NCBI GenBank assembly: GCA_017547145.1
Contig: JAFYQJ010000011.1
Span: forward strand, 1 to 64,000
From: Paludibacteraceae bacterium
GTDB taxonomy: Bacteria; Bacteroidota; Bacteroidia; Bacteroidales; Paludibacteraceae
Length of the DNA: 64,000 nucleotides
Direction: 5' to 3'
Each line of letters begins with the position of its first letter. Position 1 is the stretch's first letter. Of the stretch, positions 1 through 10,032 are shown piece by piece. A program made the position numbers and the translations under genes. The notes below the pieces were generated by a model that made no database searches, was not told the origin of the DNA, and saw nothing but the letters and a program-made list of their open reading frames with translations.

Positions 1-265
1 ACACAGGGTTGGGGAATACGCTCACTTGTACTTGCACGTTGTCAAGCTCCGTAGTGTTCATTTCAAGGAAATAGATGCGTCGAGCAGTTTTGCCCGTAGT
101 TTGTACATTGGCTACCTCGCCACCAAACGTCAGCGAGCGGAGTGTAGAAAGTTCGTAAACAGTACGCTCGCCCTCGGTGGTTTCTATCACCATAGTCAGC
201 ACTTCGGCTTGGGCTACGCATACGCCACACAGCACAAATGCAAATAAAATCAGTAGTTTTTTCAT
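1..265 (-). CDS. Secreted protein, possible T9SS cargo (3' end beyond window)
   Basis: Reading leftwards from an ATG at 265, 88 codons are open to the window edge. The product begins with a clear Sec signal peptide (MKKLLILFAFVLCGVCVAQA, cleaved after about residue 20). Next comes a short domain with the pattern VIETTEGERTVYELSTLRSL, of a kind often seen just before type IX secretion sorting domains. The last visible residues, VSVFPNP, match the usual opening of a type A C-terminal sorting domain (V-x-PNP). By inference this is a short exported protein. It starts 7 bases after the stop of the membrane-protein gene at 273, so the two are probably cotranscribed. The C terminus, and so the T9SS assignment, cannot be seen. 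Confidence 0.7.
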   Translation of the reverse strand, partial: MKKLLILFAFVLCGVCVAQAEVLTMVIETTEGERTVYELSTLRSLTFGGEVANVQTTGKTARRIYFLEMNTTELDNVQVQVSVFPNPV

Positions 266-272
266 GGTTGAT

Positions 273-725
273 TTAAGAGTAAATAAAATTAAAAATTAGA
301 GATACAACACCTAATAAGAAAGACAAAATGCCTAAAACCATTGTACAACGAAAAGTATAACGCACATTTGTATCGTAATAGTTCCACAAGAAAGGCAACC
401 AGCATGTTTTCTGCACATATACTTCTTTATTTTTATTATTTATAAGACCTAAAATACCTAAACTTCTGTAACTTAATGCCACATAATTGGAAGCACCTTT
501 AATTTGCTCTGCTTTGTACTTTCTATAAATAGTTCTACCATTGGCAGTTATTTTAAGCAAACTTTCTCCTTTCCATCTGGGAGCACTTTTTAAATTATAT
601 CCAAAAATTTCTTTATGAGAAGTTGTTGCCATCAAGGCATAACCTTCAAAATCGCTAGAATATTTTTGAGCAAAATCACTACTCATCTGTAAAGCTGTTT
701 TTTTAATCTTTTCCTTAAAACACAT
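273..725 (-). CDS. Small hypothetical membrane protein
   Basis: 150 codons, family not recognised. The first two thirds are soluble and basic; the C terminus has one strong hydrophobic segment (MVLGILSFLLGVVSLIFNF) ending three residues before the stop. Start choice: the frame is open upstream to 794, but that extension lies inside a hairpin terminator with its U-tract. I therefore take the ATG at 725, preceded by AAAGAGAAAATAT. The next ATG, at 686, is possible. The gene sits 16 bases after the terminator U-tract with no room for a promoter in between, so expression would need read-through or antitermination. The secreted-protein gene at 265 follows directly. Confidence 0.6.
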   Translation of the reverse strand: MCFKEKIKKTALQMSSDFAQKYSSDFEGYALMATTSHKEIFGYNLKSAPRWKGESLLKITANGRTIYRKYKAEQIKGASNYVALSYRSLGILGLINNKNKEVYVQKTCWLPFLWNYYDTNVRYTFRCTMVLGILSFLLGVVSLIFNFIYS

Positions 726-740
726 ATATTTTCTCTTTAT

Positions 741-792
741 AAAAAAAAGCGACATTGCTATAGTCCTTAGAAGCAGACCATAACAATGTCGC
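741..792 (-). terminator. Strong intrinsic terminator upstream of the 273-725 gene
   Basis: On the minus strand GCGACATTG (792-784) pairs perfectly with CAATGTCGC (757-749). A second 7-bp stem (782-776 with 765-759, one G-U pair) stacks inside it and a 10-base loop closes it. Eight U follow (748-741). The G-U pair and the U-run fit minus-strand transcription only. It may end the sdhCAB transcript, whose last gene stops at 899, or act as an attenuator in a leader for the 725 gene. Confidence 0.8.
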
Positions 793-822
793 AATTATTA
801 ATATTTATACGTATAACTCCTT

Positions 823-852
823 GAAATATAGAGATTTACCCCCCCCCGCAAA
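823..852 (-). promoter_or_regulatory. Candidate promoter with a nine-G spacer tract
   Basis: TTTG (852-849) and TATATTTC (830-823) match the Bacteroidetes -33/-7 pattern with one mismatch at the last -7 base. The spacer is 18 bases, nine of which are an unbroken run of G (minus strand, 847-839). The preferred spacing is about 19. Slippage in the tract would change the spacing. Inferred, not proven. Confidence 0.4.
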
Positions 853-898
853 TGCTGCGTATTTGGTTATATTTCAGCAAGTTATGCATACAGTTTTT

Positions 899-1654
899 TT
901 AGTCTTTAAGTTTAGCACAGATAAACTCACGGTTGAGGCGCGCAATGTTGCTAAGCGAAACGCTCTTAGGGCATTCGGCAGCACAAGCACCCGTGTTGGT
1001 ACAGTTACCAAAACCAAGCTCATCCATCTTAGCCACCATGGCTTTAGCACGGCGAGCAGCCTCTATTTTTCCTTGAGGCAACAATGCCAACTGGCTCACC
1101 TTAGCCGAAACAAACAGCATAGCCGAACCATTTTTACAAGCAGCCACACACGCACCACATCCAATGCACGAAGCAGCGTCCATAGCCTCGTCGGCAATAG
1201 GTTTTGGGATAGGTATTGCGTTAGCATCGGGCACACCGCCAGTGTTCACCGATACGTATCCACCTGCTTGAATAATTTGGTCGAAAGCATTACGGTTCAC
1301 CATCAAATCCTTAATCACAGGAAATGCAGCCGAACGCCATGGCTCTACCGTAATAGTGTCGCCATCTTTGAACTTGCGCATGTGCAATTGGCAAGTAGTT
1401 ACAGCCGAATCGGGTCCGTGAGGGTGTCCGTTGATGTAAAGCGAACACATACCGCAAATACCTTCGCGACAATCGTGGTCGAAAGCCACAGGTTCTTTGC
1501 GTTCACGAATCAATTGTTCGTTCAACACGTCCAACATTTCCAAGAAAGAACTGTCGGTAGAGATGTTTTCAAGTTTGTAGGTTTCAAAGGCACCTTTAGC
1601 TTTAGGTCCTGCCTGACGCCATACTTTAAGCGTAATATTTATTGTTTTTTCCAT
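899..1654 (-). CDS. sdhB: Succinate dehydrogenase/fumarate reductase iron-sulfur subunit
   Basis: 251 aa, the usual length in Bacteroidales. This subunit carries electrons from the flavoprotein to the membrane cytochrome through three Fe-S clusters. Visible ligands: a plant-type ferredoxin part with CREGICGMC and a downstream C in TTCQLH, then two ferredoxin-like motifs, [11 protein letters not shown] and [12 protein letters not shown]. The start is the ATG at 1654 ([12 protein letters not shown]); 18 further codons upstream are open but overlap the end of sdhA and match nothing in the family. It is last in the order sdhC-sdhA-sdhB, 7 bases after sdhA. In anaerobic Bacteroidales the complex usually works as a fumarate reductase, so frdB is an equally fair name. 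Confidence 0.95.
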   Translation of the reverse strand: MEKTINITLKVWRQAGPKAKGAFETYKLENISTDSSFLEMLDVLNEQLIRERKEPVAFDHDCREGICGMCSLYINGHPHGPDSAVTTCQLHMRKFKDGDTITVEPWRSAAFPVIKDLMVNRNAFDQIIQAGGYVSVNTGGVPDANAIPIPKPIADEAMDAASCIGCGACVAACKNGSAMLFVSAKVSQLALLPQGKIEAARRAKAMVAKMDELGFGNCTNTGACAAECPKSVSLSNIARLNREFICAKLKD

Positions 1655-1661
1655 TGTAGTA

Positions 1662-3713
1662 TTAAGATTTATAATTTCTTGTTTGACGGGTAACAAATTC
1701 ATAATCAAGAGGCTCTTTCAAAAGCGATGGTTCCTCACCTTCGCCATTGTATTTCCAGCAAGAAACGTAAGAGAACTTATCGTCCTGACGTAGAGCTTCG
1801 CCTTCTGGAGTTTGATATTCTTCGCGGAAGTGTCCACCGCACGATTCTTCGCGGTTGAGAGCGTCGCGAGCCATCAATTCGCCCACTTCGATAAAGTCGG
1901 CCAAACGAAGTGCTTTTTCGAGCTCAACGTTCATATCCATTTTATCGCCTGGGATAAATACGTTGCTCCAGAACTCTTTGCGGATAGCTTTGATTTTTTC
2001 CAAAGCAGTTTCCAAGCTTTCTTTTGTACGTCCCATACCTACAAAATCCCACATCACAAGACCCAATTCGCGGTGGATGCTATCAACCGAGCGTTCACCT
2101 TGAATAGCCATCAAGCGATCGATTTTTTCTTGAATAGCATTTTCTGCTTCAACAAATTCAGGCAAATCGGTGCTCATACGTGGCACTTGAATTTGGTCAG
2201 CAAGATAATTTTGAATTGTGTAAGGAAGAACAAAATATCCGTCGGCCAAACCTTGCATCAATGCCGATGCACCCAAGCGGTTAGCTCCGTGGTCAGAGAA
2301 GTTAGCTTCACCAATACAGAACAAACCTTTGATAGAAGTTTGCAATTCGTAGTCAACCCAAATACCACCCATTGTGTAGTGAATAGCAGGGAAAATCATC
2401 ATTGGCTCTTCGTAAGGATTTTCGTCAACGATTTTTTCGTACATCTGGAACAAGTTGCCATAACGAGCAGCCACAACATCTTTTCCAAGACGGTTGATAG
2501 CGTCAGAGAAATCCAAGAACACAGCCAAACCTGTAGAGTTTACACCATAGCCAGCGTCGCAACGTTCTTTTGCAGCACGTGAAGCCACATCGCGAGGAAC
2601 AAGGTTACCAAATGCTGGATAACGACGTTCCAAGTAGTAGTCGCGGTCTTCTTCTGGGATATCACGTCCTTTCAATTTTCCTGCTTGAAGTGCTTTTGCA
2701 TCTTCCAATTTTTTAGGTACCCAAATACGTCCGTCGTTACGCAACGATTCCGACATCAAAGTCAATTTTGATTGGAATTCGCCGTGAACAGGGATACAAG
2801 TTGGGTGAATTTGTGCAAATGCAGGGTTTGCAAAGTATGCACCTTTTTTATAAATCTGAACTGCAGCCGATCCGTTCGATCCCATAGCGTTTGTAGAAAG
2901 GAAGAAAGTGTTTCCGTAACCACCAGTTCCGATTACTACTGCGTGAGCAAAGAAGCGTTCGATGCGTCCTGTAACCAAATTACGAGCAATAATACCACGA
3001 GCACGACCTTCTACTATTACTACGTCGAGCATTTCGTAGCGAGAGTACATTTTTACAGTACCTCTATTTATTTGACGACTCAATGCCGAATAAGCACCAA
3101 GCAAAAGTTGTTGACCAGTTTGACCCTTTGCATAGAAAGTACGAGAAACTTGCGCACCACCGAAAGAACGGTTGTCGAGCAAACCACCATATTCGCGAGC
3201 AAAAGGAACACCTTGAGCCACACATTGGTCGATAATATTATTTGAAACCTCTGCCAAACGATATACGTTTGCTTCACGAGCACGATAGTCTCCACCTTTG
3301 ATGGTATCGTAGAAAAGACGATAAACAGAGTCGCCATCGTTTTGATAGTTCTTAGCAGCGTTGATACCACCTTGTGCAGCAATAGAGTGTGCACGACGTG
3401 GAGAGTCTTGAATACAGAAATTCAATACGTTGAATCCCATTTCGCCAAGCGAAGCAGCTGCAGAAGCACCAGCCAAACCTGTTCCCACAACGATAATATC
3501 CAAACGACGTTTGTTTGCTGGGTTCACCAATTTTTGATGAGCTTTGTAGTTAGTCCACTTTTCAGCCAAAGGACCTTCTGGCACTTTGCTATCGATAAAT
3601 TGTTCGCCAGCAACAGCTTTCTTAACTGCTTTTTCAACTTTCTTAGCTGTACGCACTACTTTTTTTGTAACTTCCTTAGCAGTTTCTTTTAGTTCTTCAG
3701 ATTTTTTTGCCAT
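1662..3713 (-). CDS. sdhA: Succinate dehydrogenase/fumarate reductase flavoprotein subunit
   Basis: 683 aa. Interconverts succinate and fumarate on a covalently bound FAD at the inner face of the membrane. Visible: the dinucleotide-binding motif [18 protein letters not shown] near residue 76, the FAD-linkage region ending [15 protein letters not shown] (histidine near 109), and the substrate-side segment [18 protein letters not shown] near 475. The family start normally lies close to IDSKVPEGP, but here about 38 extra residues precede it, with 11 lysines in the first 32 ([18 protein letters not shown] then VEKAVKKAV). No internal ATG offers a shorter start, so the extension seems real. The gene lies 30 bases after sdhC. 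Confidence 0.95.
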   Translation of the reverse strand: MAKKSEELKETAKEVTKKVVRTAKKVEKAVKKAVAGEQFIDSKVPEGPLAEKWTNYKAHQKLVNPANKRRLDIIVVGTGLAGASAAASLGEMGFNVLNFCIQDSPRRAHSIAAQGGINAAKNYQNDGDSVYRLFYDTIKGGDYRAREANVYRLAEVSNNIIDQCVAQGVPFAREYGGLLDNRSFGGAQVSRTFYAKGQTGQQLLLGAYSALSRQINRGTVKMYSRYEMLDVVIVEGRARGIIARNLVTGRIERFFAHAVVIGTGGYGNTFFLSTNAMGSNGSAAVQIYKKGAYFANPAFAQIHPTCIPVHGEFQSKLTLMSESLRNDGRIWVPKKLEDAKALQAGKLKGRDIPEEDRDYYLERRYPAFGNLVPRDVASRAAKERCDAGYGVNSTGLAVFLDFSDAINRLGKDVVAARYGNLFQMYEKIVDENPYEEPMMIFPAIHYTMGGIWVDYELQTSIKGLFCIGEANFSDHGANRLGASALMQGLADGYFVLPYTIQNYLADQIQVPRMSTDLPEFVEAENAIQEKIDRLMAIQGERSVDSIHRELGLVMWDFVGMGRTKESLETALEKIKAIRKEFWSNVFIPGDKMDMNVELEKALRLADFIEVGELMARDALNREESCGGHFREEYQTPEGEALRQDDKFSYVSCWKYNGEGEEPSLLKEPLDYEFVTRQTRNYKS

Positions 3714-3743
3714 CTTTTTTTAAGTTTTATCGTTAAACAAAAG

Positions 3744-4454
3744 TTAAGCTGCACAACATGAACTGCCACAACAGCCAAGAGAAGCTAAACCATAATAAAT
3801 TACAACTGCAGCAAACATCAACACTACCAAAGTAGAAACAATGTTTGAAATACATTTAACACGTGGCATCCAAGTGTTGTTGTTCAAACCTAATGTATGC
3901 AATGCTGACCACACACCGTGTGTCAAGTGGAACCAAATAGCTCCCAACCAAACAAGATAAAGCACTACATAAACAGGGCAAGCAAATGTTTCTTTAATCC
4001 AATGTACACCGTTGGTTGCCAATTCGATATCGTTGATATGAGCTCCTGCGGCATGCATAATTTCAGTAAACTGCATTTTGTACCAGAAGTTAAACAAGTG
4101 CAAACCCATACCCAAAACAATGACAACACCAAGTGCCAACATGTTTTTTGATGACCACTCTACGTCTTCTTGGCGAGTAGAAACAGCATAGCGTTTGTTG
4201 CCACGTGCACGATAGTTTTGCCAAGTAATGAAAAATGCATACAAAATATGCACCACCACCAACGCTGCTAAACCAACAGTAGCAACAAGAGCATACCAAT
4301 TTGCTCCCAAAAATTCACAAATCATGTTGTAACCATCTTCAGAGATAATTGCAACGAGGTTCATTGTTGCGTGAAACAACAAAAATAGGACTAACGCAGC
4401 CCCCGAAATACTCATGATGAGTTTTCGTCCAATAGAGGAATTAATTAACCACAT
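3744..4454 (-). CDS. sdhC: Succinate dehydrogenase cytochrome b subunit
   Basis: 236 aa, diheme type-B cytochrome b membrane anchor that passes electrons between the Fe-S subunit and menaquinone. Five hydrophobic segments are visible (about 14-36, 56-78, 105-127, 160-180, 203-226), with histidines in LLFHATMNL, VVHILYAFF, GLHLFNF and WFHLTHGVWSALH as likely heme ligands. It is first in the operon, 75 bases downstream of a strong promoter. The extreme C terminus, GCCGSSCCAA, has four cysteines in its last seven residues, an odd tail whose role I cannot tell. Confidence 0.93.
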   Translation of the reverse strand: MWLINSSIGRKLIMSISGAALVLFLLFHATMNLVAIISEDGYNMICEFLGANWYALVATVGLAALVVVHILYAFFITWQNYRARGNKRYAVSTRQEDVEWSSKNMLALGVVIVLGMGLHLFNFWYKMQFTEIMHAAGAHINDIELATNGVHWIKETFACPVYVVLYLVWLGAIWFHLTHGVWSALHTLGLNNNTWMPRVKCISNIVSTLVVLMFAAVVIYYGLASLGCCGSSCCAA

Positions 4455-4528
4455 AATTTTTTTGTTTAGTTAGTAAAGTTTTAATTATTAGAAATTTATT
4501 TATTTTTAAATACAAAAATCTACATTCA

Positions 4529-4559
4529 CAAAGATAAATCTTTCCTTTTATTCTACAAA
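4529..4559 (-). promoter_or_regulatory. Promoter of the sdhCAB operon
   Basis: Minus strand: TTTG (4559-4556), exactly 19 bases, then TATCTTTG (4536-4529). This is a perfect match to the Bacteroidetes primary-sigma consensus. The inferred transcription start is near 4522, giving a leader of about 68 bases before sdhC. Confidence 0.8.
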
Positions 4560-4575
4560 TGAATATTTTTCTTAT

Positions 4576-5493
4576 TTACACATCGGCACGTTTTGCACCT
4601 ACAGCTTCATCTACAACCACCTTTTCGGGAGGCAACAGCAATTGCTCCGGATTTGCCAATATTTTATCAAATAAACGCATACTCGATGCATAATAAAAGC
4701 CATCGCAAACACGCTCATCAAGCACAAATTTAAGTAAAATGGTTTTTGAATTCTTTGTTTGCCCATCTTTGCAAATTTCTGTCTGACGACTCTTTTTACC
4801 CATAGCTACAAACATACTACAAGTACCAAATTCGTACAAATGATGATAAATAGACTCTATCCCCAAAGAACCAATATTTGTAATAAACATACTTGAATGC
4901 CAAGGACTTATTTTGTTCAACGCCTTTGGCAATAAGCCAACTCTATCTAGCCATCGAAGTACAAAAACAGCAAAACGCAACAAAAAGTCAGGCAGATAGT
5001 TTAAAAGTTTCGCAATATTATCTTGTGCATTCTGTTCTCCTACAGGTTGATTTGCTTTTTGTTCTGCAGAAACTTTTTTTACTACGTCCGATAATGTATC
5101 TGCTAACTGAAAATAAGGTTTTATAACTGTTTCTTCACCATCATCCGACATCGAACGCTTTACAGCTAATGCTATACTCAAATAATTTCGTGCAAAAAGT
5201 TTATTCCAAATCACAAACCGATTCAAATGAGGTCGTTGCGAAAACAAACGGACCAACGCAGCCATAATAACATGCATAATAGATAGCTCCGGCATAGTCT
5301 CTCTATGTTTTCTTATAAAAGATTCTATATGTTCTATTTGTATTGTTGTTTCATAAAACACTTGAGAATCCATTCTTGTTCGCAAAAAATATGGAATCAT
5401 TCGAGAAAACGGATCTATTCCTCGCAAACGCCATCCATCACCTCTATCACCCCAACTGCGTTTATAATGATTAAACCTAATACGCTCTTTCAT
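4576..5493 (-). CDS. Stand-alone E2-type acyltransferase-fold protein
   Basis: 305 aa with the catalytic-domain fold of 2-oxoacid dehydrogenase E2/chloramphenicol acetyltransferase, but no lipoyl or E1/E3-binding domain. The N terminus (DRGDGWRLRGIDPFSRMIPYF), the middle (FITNIGSLGIESIYHHLYEFGT) and the C-terminal motif DERVCDG align with the family layout. The family catalytic motif is normally DHxxxDG; here Glu stands in place of the His. From memory, this DERxCDG form recurs in stand-alone homologues of Bacteroidetes and Firmicutes, so it is a family trait rather than a recent mutation, and the activity is unknown. Last gene of the leuS-yitT operon, 2 bases after the YitT gene. Confidence 0.75.
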   Translation of the reverse strand: MKERIRFNHYKRSWGDRGDGWRLRGIDPFSRMIPYFLRTRMDSQVFYETTIQIEHIESFIRKHRETMPELSIMHVIMAALVRLFSQRPHLNRFVIWNKLFARNYLSIALAVKRSMSDDGEETVIKPYFQLADTLSDVVKKVSAEQKANQPVGEQNAQDNIAKLLNYLPDFLLRFAVFVLRWLDRVGLLPKALNKISPWHSSMFITNIGSLGIESIYHHLYEFGTCSMFVAMGKKSRQTEICKDGQTKNSKTILLKFVLDERVCDGFYYASSMRLFDKILANPEQLLLPPEKVVVDEAVGAKRADV

Positions 5494-5495
5494 AT

Positions 5496-6374
5496 TTATT
5501 TAGATTTCATTACATCAAAGCCCTCACCATAAACACCAATTGCCGACGTCTGCGAAACGAAAGCTTGTGGATCTATTTCTTTAACCAAACGAAATATTTT
5601 CACCGATTCGTTTTTGCGTGCTAAAACCGTAACAACTTTGATTGGTTCTTTTGAATACCAACCCATACCATCAAGTATGGTTACTCCACGACGCACATCG
5701 GTGTTGATTCTATTAGCAATTTCTTCATATTTATGTGAAAATATAAAAAACTGAACCGATTGGCGAAAACCATTTACCACCAAATCAACCGTGAAAGAGA
5801 ATATGGCCATTACAACCAAACCATAAACAATCTTCTCTAAATTGTGAAACACTAAATATGAAGAACTAATAATGATAACATCGCAATAGAGCAACATACG
5901 CCCCATCGTAACATTACGGTATGTATTTACAATTTTGGCTATTATATCAGTTCCACCTGAACTTCCGTTTGCGATAAAAACAACACCCGTACCAAAACCC
6001 ATACAGATAGCACCCAACGTACACGACATAAAAATTTCTGAAGACTGGATAAATGTATTTGGTGGAAATTGTGGCATAAGAACAAAGCCTAATGTAATAA
6101 CCGCAACGCCATAAATAGTACGAATCATAAACTTCCATCCCACAGTTTTCAAAGCTATCAAAAGCAACACCCCGTTTATTATAGCATAAGTTGCCGAAAC
6201 AGGAAATCCTGAATAGTAATAAATAATAGCACCAATACCAGTAATACCACCACCTGTCAACTGTATAGGTAGCAAAAATGCATTCCATGCAAAGACATAA
6301 AGCGTAAGTCCTAATGTAATGAGCAAATAGTCTTTTGCTTCTGCCAAAATTTGTGTTTTATCAAATTTAATCAT
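5496..6374 (-). CDS. YitT family membrane protein (DUF2179)
   Basis: 292 aa. About six hydrophobic segments fill the first 190 residues, with the glycine-rich family motif [15 protein letters not shown] near residue 40 and [16 protein letters not shown] residues ([15 protein letters not shown]) near 140. The soluble C-terminal part ([25 protein letters not shown], split by me as [11 protein letters not shown] and KVVTVLARK) is the DUF2179 domain. The family is widespread and its transported substrate is not established. Its ATG overlaps the leuS stop by 4 bases, so translation is probably coupled. Confidence 0.85.
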   Translation of the reverse strand: MIKFDKTQILAEAKDYLLITLGLTLYVFAWNAFLLPIQLTGGGITGIGAIIYYYSGFPVSATYAIINGVLLLIALKTVGWKFMIRTIYGVAVITLGFVLMPQFPPNTFIQSSEIFMSCTLGAICMGFGTGVVFIANGSSGGTDIIAKIVNTYRNVTMGRMLLYCDVIIISSSYLVFHNLEKIVYGLVVMAIFSFTVDLVVNGFRQSVQFFIFSHKYEEIANRINTDVRRGVTILDGMGWYSKEPIKVVTVLARKNESVKIFRLVKEIDPQAFVSQTSAIGVYGEGFDVMKSK

Positions 6375-9187
6375 AACACTATATTCACAATTTTTCCTGG
6401 AACTACAATCACCTTTCTAGGCGATTTACCGTCAAGATATTTTTGAGTTTGCTCGTTGGCAAGAGCTGTTTTTTCAACATCTTCTTTACTCATATCTGCT
6501 GGCATTTCGAGTGTAAAACGCACTTTCCCGTTGAACGAAATAGGATATTTTACGCTTGATTCTATCAAATATTCTTCGTTGCAAATAGGGAACGTAGCAT
6601 CGCAAACTGTAGTGTCATTGCCCAAGCGATGCCAAAGTTCTTCGGCAATGTGTGGAGCAAATGGTGCAATAAGCACTGCAAGTGGCTCAAGTATTGCACG
6701 TTTGTTGCACTTGAGTTGCGAAAGTTCGTTTTGACAAATCATAAATGCAGACACCGACGTATTGAATGAAAAATGTTCAATATCGAACGTAATTTTCTTA
6801 ATTGTTTTATGCAACGTTTTCAGTTCTTCTGCCGATGGTTGTTCTTCGCTAACATTTTCGTACATTGCCCAAAGGCGACGTAAAAAGCGGTGAACACCAT
6901 CTATTCCGTTTGTATCCCAAGGTTTTGATTGTTCCAATGGACCAAGGAACATTTCGTAGAATCGCAACGTGTCTGCACCATAACGCTCAACTATATCGTC
7001 TGGGTTCACTACGTTGAACATCGATTTCGACATTTTTTCTACTGCCCAACCGCAAACATATTTTCCATTTTCAAGGATAAATTCTGCATCCTTATATTCT
7101 GGCATCCAATTGCGGAAACGCTCAATGTCAAGAACATCATTTGCCACAAGATTTACATCTACGTGGATTTGTTGCGTTTCATATTCATCTTTCAAGTTGA
7201 GCGACACAAACTTATTTGTCCCTACAACACGATAAACAAAATTACTTCTTCCTTGAATCATTCCTTGGTTGATAAGTTTTTGGAATGGTTCATCTTTGCA
7301 AATTACGCCCAAATCGAACAAAAATTTATTCCAAAAACGGCTATAAATCAAGTGTCCTGTAGCATGTTCTGTTCCACCAATATACAAATCCACATTTTTC
7401 CAATATTCATTAGCAGTTTTTCCTACAAGTGCATCTCCGTTTTTGTTGTCCATATAGCGTAAAAAATACGCACTTGAACCAGCAAAGCCAGGCATCGTAC
7501 AAAGTTCCAATGGGAAAATGTTTTTATTGTCAATTTCTGCAACATCTGCCAAAGTGGCTTCCGCCTCGTTCCATGCCCAAAGTTTTGCATGCCCAAGAGG
7601 TGGTTCTCCGCTTTCTGTTGGCAAAAACTTATCAACTTTTGGCAATTCTAGTGGCAAGCAATTTTCAGGAATCATATATGGCATTCCATCTTTATAATAA
7701 ACTGGGAATGGTTCTCCCCAATAGCGCTGACGACTAAATACAGCATCACGCAAACGATAATTAACTTTTACTCGTCCTAAATTGTGCGATTCTACATATT
7801 TTTTCGTTGCTGCAATTGCTTCTTTAACGGTTAATCCATTGAGCATCAAATCACAATATGGCTCAACTCCAGCTTTTGGCGAGTTACAAACAATTCCGTC
7901 TTTTGCATCGTAACTTTCATTGCTGACATCGCAACCCTCAATCAATGGAATAATAGGTAAATTGAATTGTTTAGCAAATGCATAGTCTCGACTATCATGA
8001 GCGGGCACAGCCATAATTGCACCAGTTCCGTATCCTGCAAGTACATAATCAGAAATCCAAATAGGTACTTCTTCGCCTGTAAATGGATTTATAGCATACG
8101 AACCTGAGAAAACACCAGTTACACTGCGATCCGAAATACGTTCACGTTCAGTACGTTTTTTTGTACGTTCCAAATATGCCTCTACTGCTTCGGCACATTC
8201 GGGTTTTGTGAGTTTGGCTACAAGTTCGCTTTCTGGTGCTAATACCATAAACGTTACACCAAATATTGTGTCTGCACGAGTAGTGAATATGGTAAATTCC
8301 ATATCGCTATCTTTTACCTTGAACTGCACTTCAGTTCCTTCGGAACGACCAATCCAATTTTTTTGCGTTTCTTTGAGTGAATCAGTCCAATCGATTGTAT
8401 CCAATCCTTCTAGTAAGCGTTGTGCGTATGCCGACACACGCAAACTCCACTGACGCATCACACGTTGCTCAACGGGATAACCTCCACGTACCGAAAGTCC
8501 TTCGCTCACTTCATCATTTGCCAATACGCAACCCAATTTTGGGCACCAGTTTACTTTTGTGTCGGCAAGATATGCGATACGATAGTTCATCAACATCTCT
8601 TGCTGACGTTTATCGTCCCAACTGTTCCACTCTTCAGCGGTAAATGTTGGAGTTTCGCTTTGAGCAGCTTGTACTTCTGCATTTCCTTGCTTGCTGAAAA
8701 TTTCTATAAGCTCCGAAATTGGACGAGCGGCATTTACCTCGCAACTATACCAATGCGAGAACATTTTTTGAAACGCCCATTGTGTCCATTTATAATAATC
8801 AGCATCGCAAGTGCGAACCTCACGATTCCAATCATAACAAAAACCTATTTTATTAAGTTGTTCGCAATATCGTGCAATATTTTTTTCGGTAGTAACAGCT
8901 GGATGTTGACCTGTTTGAATGGCATACTGCTCAGCAGGCAATCCATAAGCATCAAAGCCCATTGGGTGTAACACGTTAAAGCCTTGCAAACGTTTATAGC
9001 GACTATAAATATCAGAAGCGATGTAACCCAGTGGATGCCCAACATGAAGTCCAGCGCCCGATGGGTAAGGAAACATGTCTAACACATAAAACTTTGGTTT
9101 ATCACCACCATTTTCAACGCTATAAATGGCATTGTCTTTCCAATATTGTTGCCACTTTTTCTCAATCTCTTTGAAGTTATATTCCAT
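6371..9187 (-). CDS. leuS: Leucyl-tRNA synthetase
   Basis: 938 aa cytoplasmic class I synthetase charging tRNA-Leu. Visible: the HIGH-box equivalent HVGHPLGY near residue 49, the CP1 editing domain with its threonine-rich stretch [12 protein letters not shown] near 300 and the [12 protein letters not shown] segment near 390, and the KMSKS loop EKMSKSMFN near 720. The C-terminal anticodon-binding part is complete. The ATG at 9187 ([12 protein letters not shown]) is preferred over a GTG three codons upstream. It is first in an operon with the YitT and E2-like genes; the link in function is not obvious. Confidence 0.97.
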   Translation of the reverse strand: MEYNFKEIEKKWQQYWKDNAIYSVENGGDKPKFYVLDMFPYPSGAGLHVGHPLGYIASDIYSRYKRLQGFNVLHPMGFDAYGLPAEQYAIQTGQHPAVTTEKNIARYCEQLNKIGFCYDWNREVRTCDADYYKWTQWAFQKMFSHWYSCEVNAARPISELIEIFSKQGNAEVQAAQSETPTFTAEEWNSWDDKRQQEMLMNYRIAYLADTKVNWCPKLGCVLANDEVSEGLSVRGGYPVEQRVMRQWSLRVSAYAQRLLEGLDTIDWTDSLKETQKNWIGRSEGTEVQFKVKDSDMEFTIFTTRADTIFGVTFMVLAPESELVAKLTKPECAEAVEAYLERTKKRTERERISDRSVTGVFSGSYAINPFTGEEVPIWISDYVLAGYGTGAIMAVPAHDSRDYAFAKQFNLPIIPLIEGCDVSNESYDAKDGIVCNSPKAGVEPYCDLMLNGLTVKEAIAATKKYVESHNLGRVKVNYRLRDAVFSRQRYWGEPFPVYYKDGMPYMIPENCLPLELPKVDKFLPTESGEPPLGHAKLWAWNEAEATLADVAEIDNKNIFPLELCTMPGFAGSSAYFLRYMDNKNGDALVGKTANEYWKNVDLYIGGTEHATGHLIYSRFWNKFLFDLGVICKDEPFQKLINQGMIQGRSNFVYRVVGTNKFVSLNLKDEYETQQIHVDVNLVANDVLDIERFRNWMPEYKDAEFILENGKYVCGWAVEKMSKSMFNVVNPDDIVERYGADTLRFYEMFLGPLEQSKPWDTNGIDGVHRFLRRLWAMYENVSEEQPSAEELKTLHKTIKKITFDIEHFSFNTSVSAFMICQNELSQLKCNKRAILEPLAVLIAPFAPHIAEELWHRLGNDTTVCDATFPICNEEYLIESSVKYPISFNGKVRFTLEMPADMSKEDVEKTALANEQTQKYLDGKSPRKVIVVPGKIVNIVL

Positions 9188-9214
9188 AAGTATCACACAT
9201 TATCTTAAAGTTTG

Positions 9215-9222
9215 CAAATTTA
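9215..9222 (-). promoter_or_regulatory. Likely -7 element of the leuS operon
   Basis: TAAATTTG on the minus strand, with TTTA 19 bases upstream (9245-9242) as a near-consensus -33. The predicted start lies about 20 bases before the leuS ATG. Confidence 0.5.
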
Positions 9223-9285
9223 TTAAAATTTATATTCGTAATAAATTTTAACAAGCGGAAATAAAGACTGCAAAACAAAATAAGG

Positions 9286-9293
9286 TATTTTTG
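9286..9293 (+). promoter_or_regulatory. Likely -7 element of the 9321 gene cluster
   Basis: TATTTTTG, 27 bases upstream of the ATG at 9321. No clear TTTG at -33. Divergent from the leuS promoter. Confidence 0.45.
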
Positions 9294-9320
9294 CACTCAA
9301 AGTTTAAAAACATATAAAAA

Positions 9321-10028
9321 ATGACAAAAATCAAACTTATTTTATTTTTCCTAGTTTTTTGCCTTACTAACACTTTTAGTGATGTAATAGTAACACTTGA
9401 TAACAAAAAGATAGAGTGTAAAGTTCTAGAAGTTAATATAGACTATATCAAATACAAACGTAGCGATAATATTGAGGGACCAATTTATACTATTTTGAAA
9501 AAAGAACTAAAATCTATCACATACGATAATGGGGTAATTGATACGTTCCAAAAAGAAAAAAAAGCAAAAATTACATACATCGCAGATCCCATAACCTACA
9601 ATGGAGAAACCGTTGTTTTCTCTCAAAAAAAAGGTTTCTCTTTTGCAAACGGCGATAGTATCTCCGAAAATCAATACATATACCTTACACAACAATATTG
9701 TTTAGAAGCCAACAAGCAATACATAAAAGGAGACAAACTACGCCGTTCAGGGAAATGGCTCATTGCTATTGGGCTACCTACAACAATTATAGGAGTAGGA
9801 CTTAACATTACCTATAAAGACAACGAAAAGGATTTGGCTAAAAAAAATATAGGCACTATACTTTGGGCAATTGGTACTCCCACCTTAGGGGCAGGTATTC
9901 CTCTATACGTTGTTGGTATAAAACAAAAGAAAAAAAGTGTTGAAACCTTTAACAAAAATAACGCACAAACTACACTATCTTTCAACGTATCGCCCAACAA
10001 CAGCATAGGTTTTACTTTAACATTTTAA
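9321..10028 (+). CDS. Secreted/membrane protein with an N-terminal DVIVT-type domain
   Basis: 235 aa, no named family recognised. A signal peptide (first about 20 residues) is followed by a roughly 55-residue domain: DVIVTLDNKKIECKVLEV, then IKYKRSDNIEGP, then SITYDNG. The same pattern occurs, at the same place after the signal peptide, in the gene at 40199 of this window, so the two are paralogues. The second half has two hydrophobic, glycine-rich stretches (about 150-165 and 180-200), each followed by basic residues. It lies 4 bases upstream of the M16 peptidase gene and is probably its operon leader gene. The function is unknown; envelope location is inferred. Confidence 0.7.
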   Translation: MTKIKLILFFLVFCLTNTFSDVIVTLDNKKIECKVLEVNIDYIKYKRSDNIEGPIYTILKKELKSITYDNGVIDTFQKEKKAKITYIADPITYNGETVVFSQKKGFSFANGDSISENQYIYLTQQYCLEANKQYIKGDKLRRSGKWLIAIGLPTTIIGVGLNITYKDNEKDLAKKNIGTILWAIGTPTLGAGIPLYVVGIKQKKKSVETFNKNNAQTTLSFNVSPNNSIGFTLTF

Positions 10029-10032
10029 AAAC

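Noticed and set aside
26..247. 73-codon plus-strand frame at the left edge
   Set aside because: Antisense to a gene with a clear signal peptide and the start of a T9SS-type sorting signal.
727..794. N-terminal extension of the 273-725 membrane protein
   Set aside because: The upstream start codon and following codons form the arms and U-tract of an intrinsic terminator.
821..1693. 290-codon plus-strand open frame
   Set aside because: It lies antisense to sdhB, whose protein is a full family match with all Fe-S ligands; low-complexity His/Ser/Arg-rich product, and it starts in a poly-C region.
1812..2582. 256-codon plus-strand open frame
   Set aside because: Shadow of sdhA on the opposite strand; no recognisable domain.
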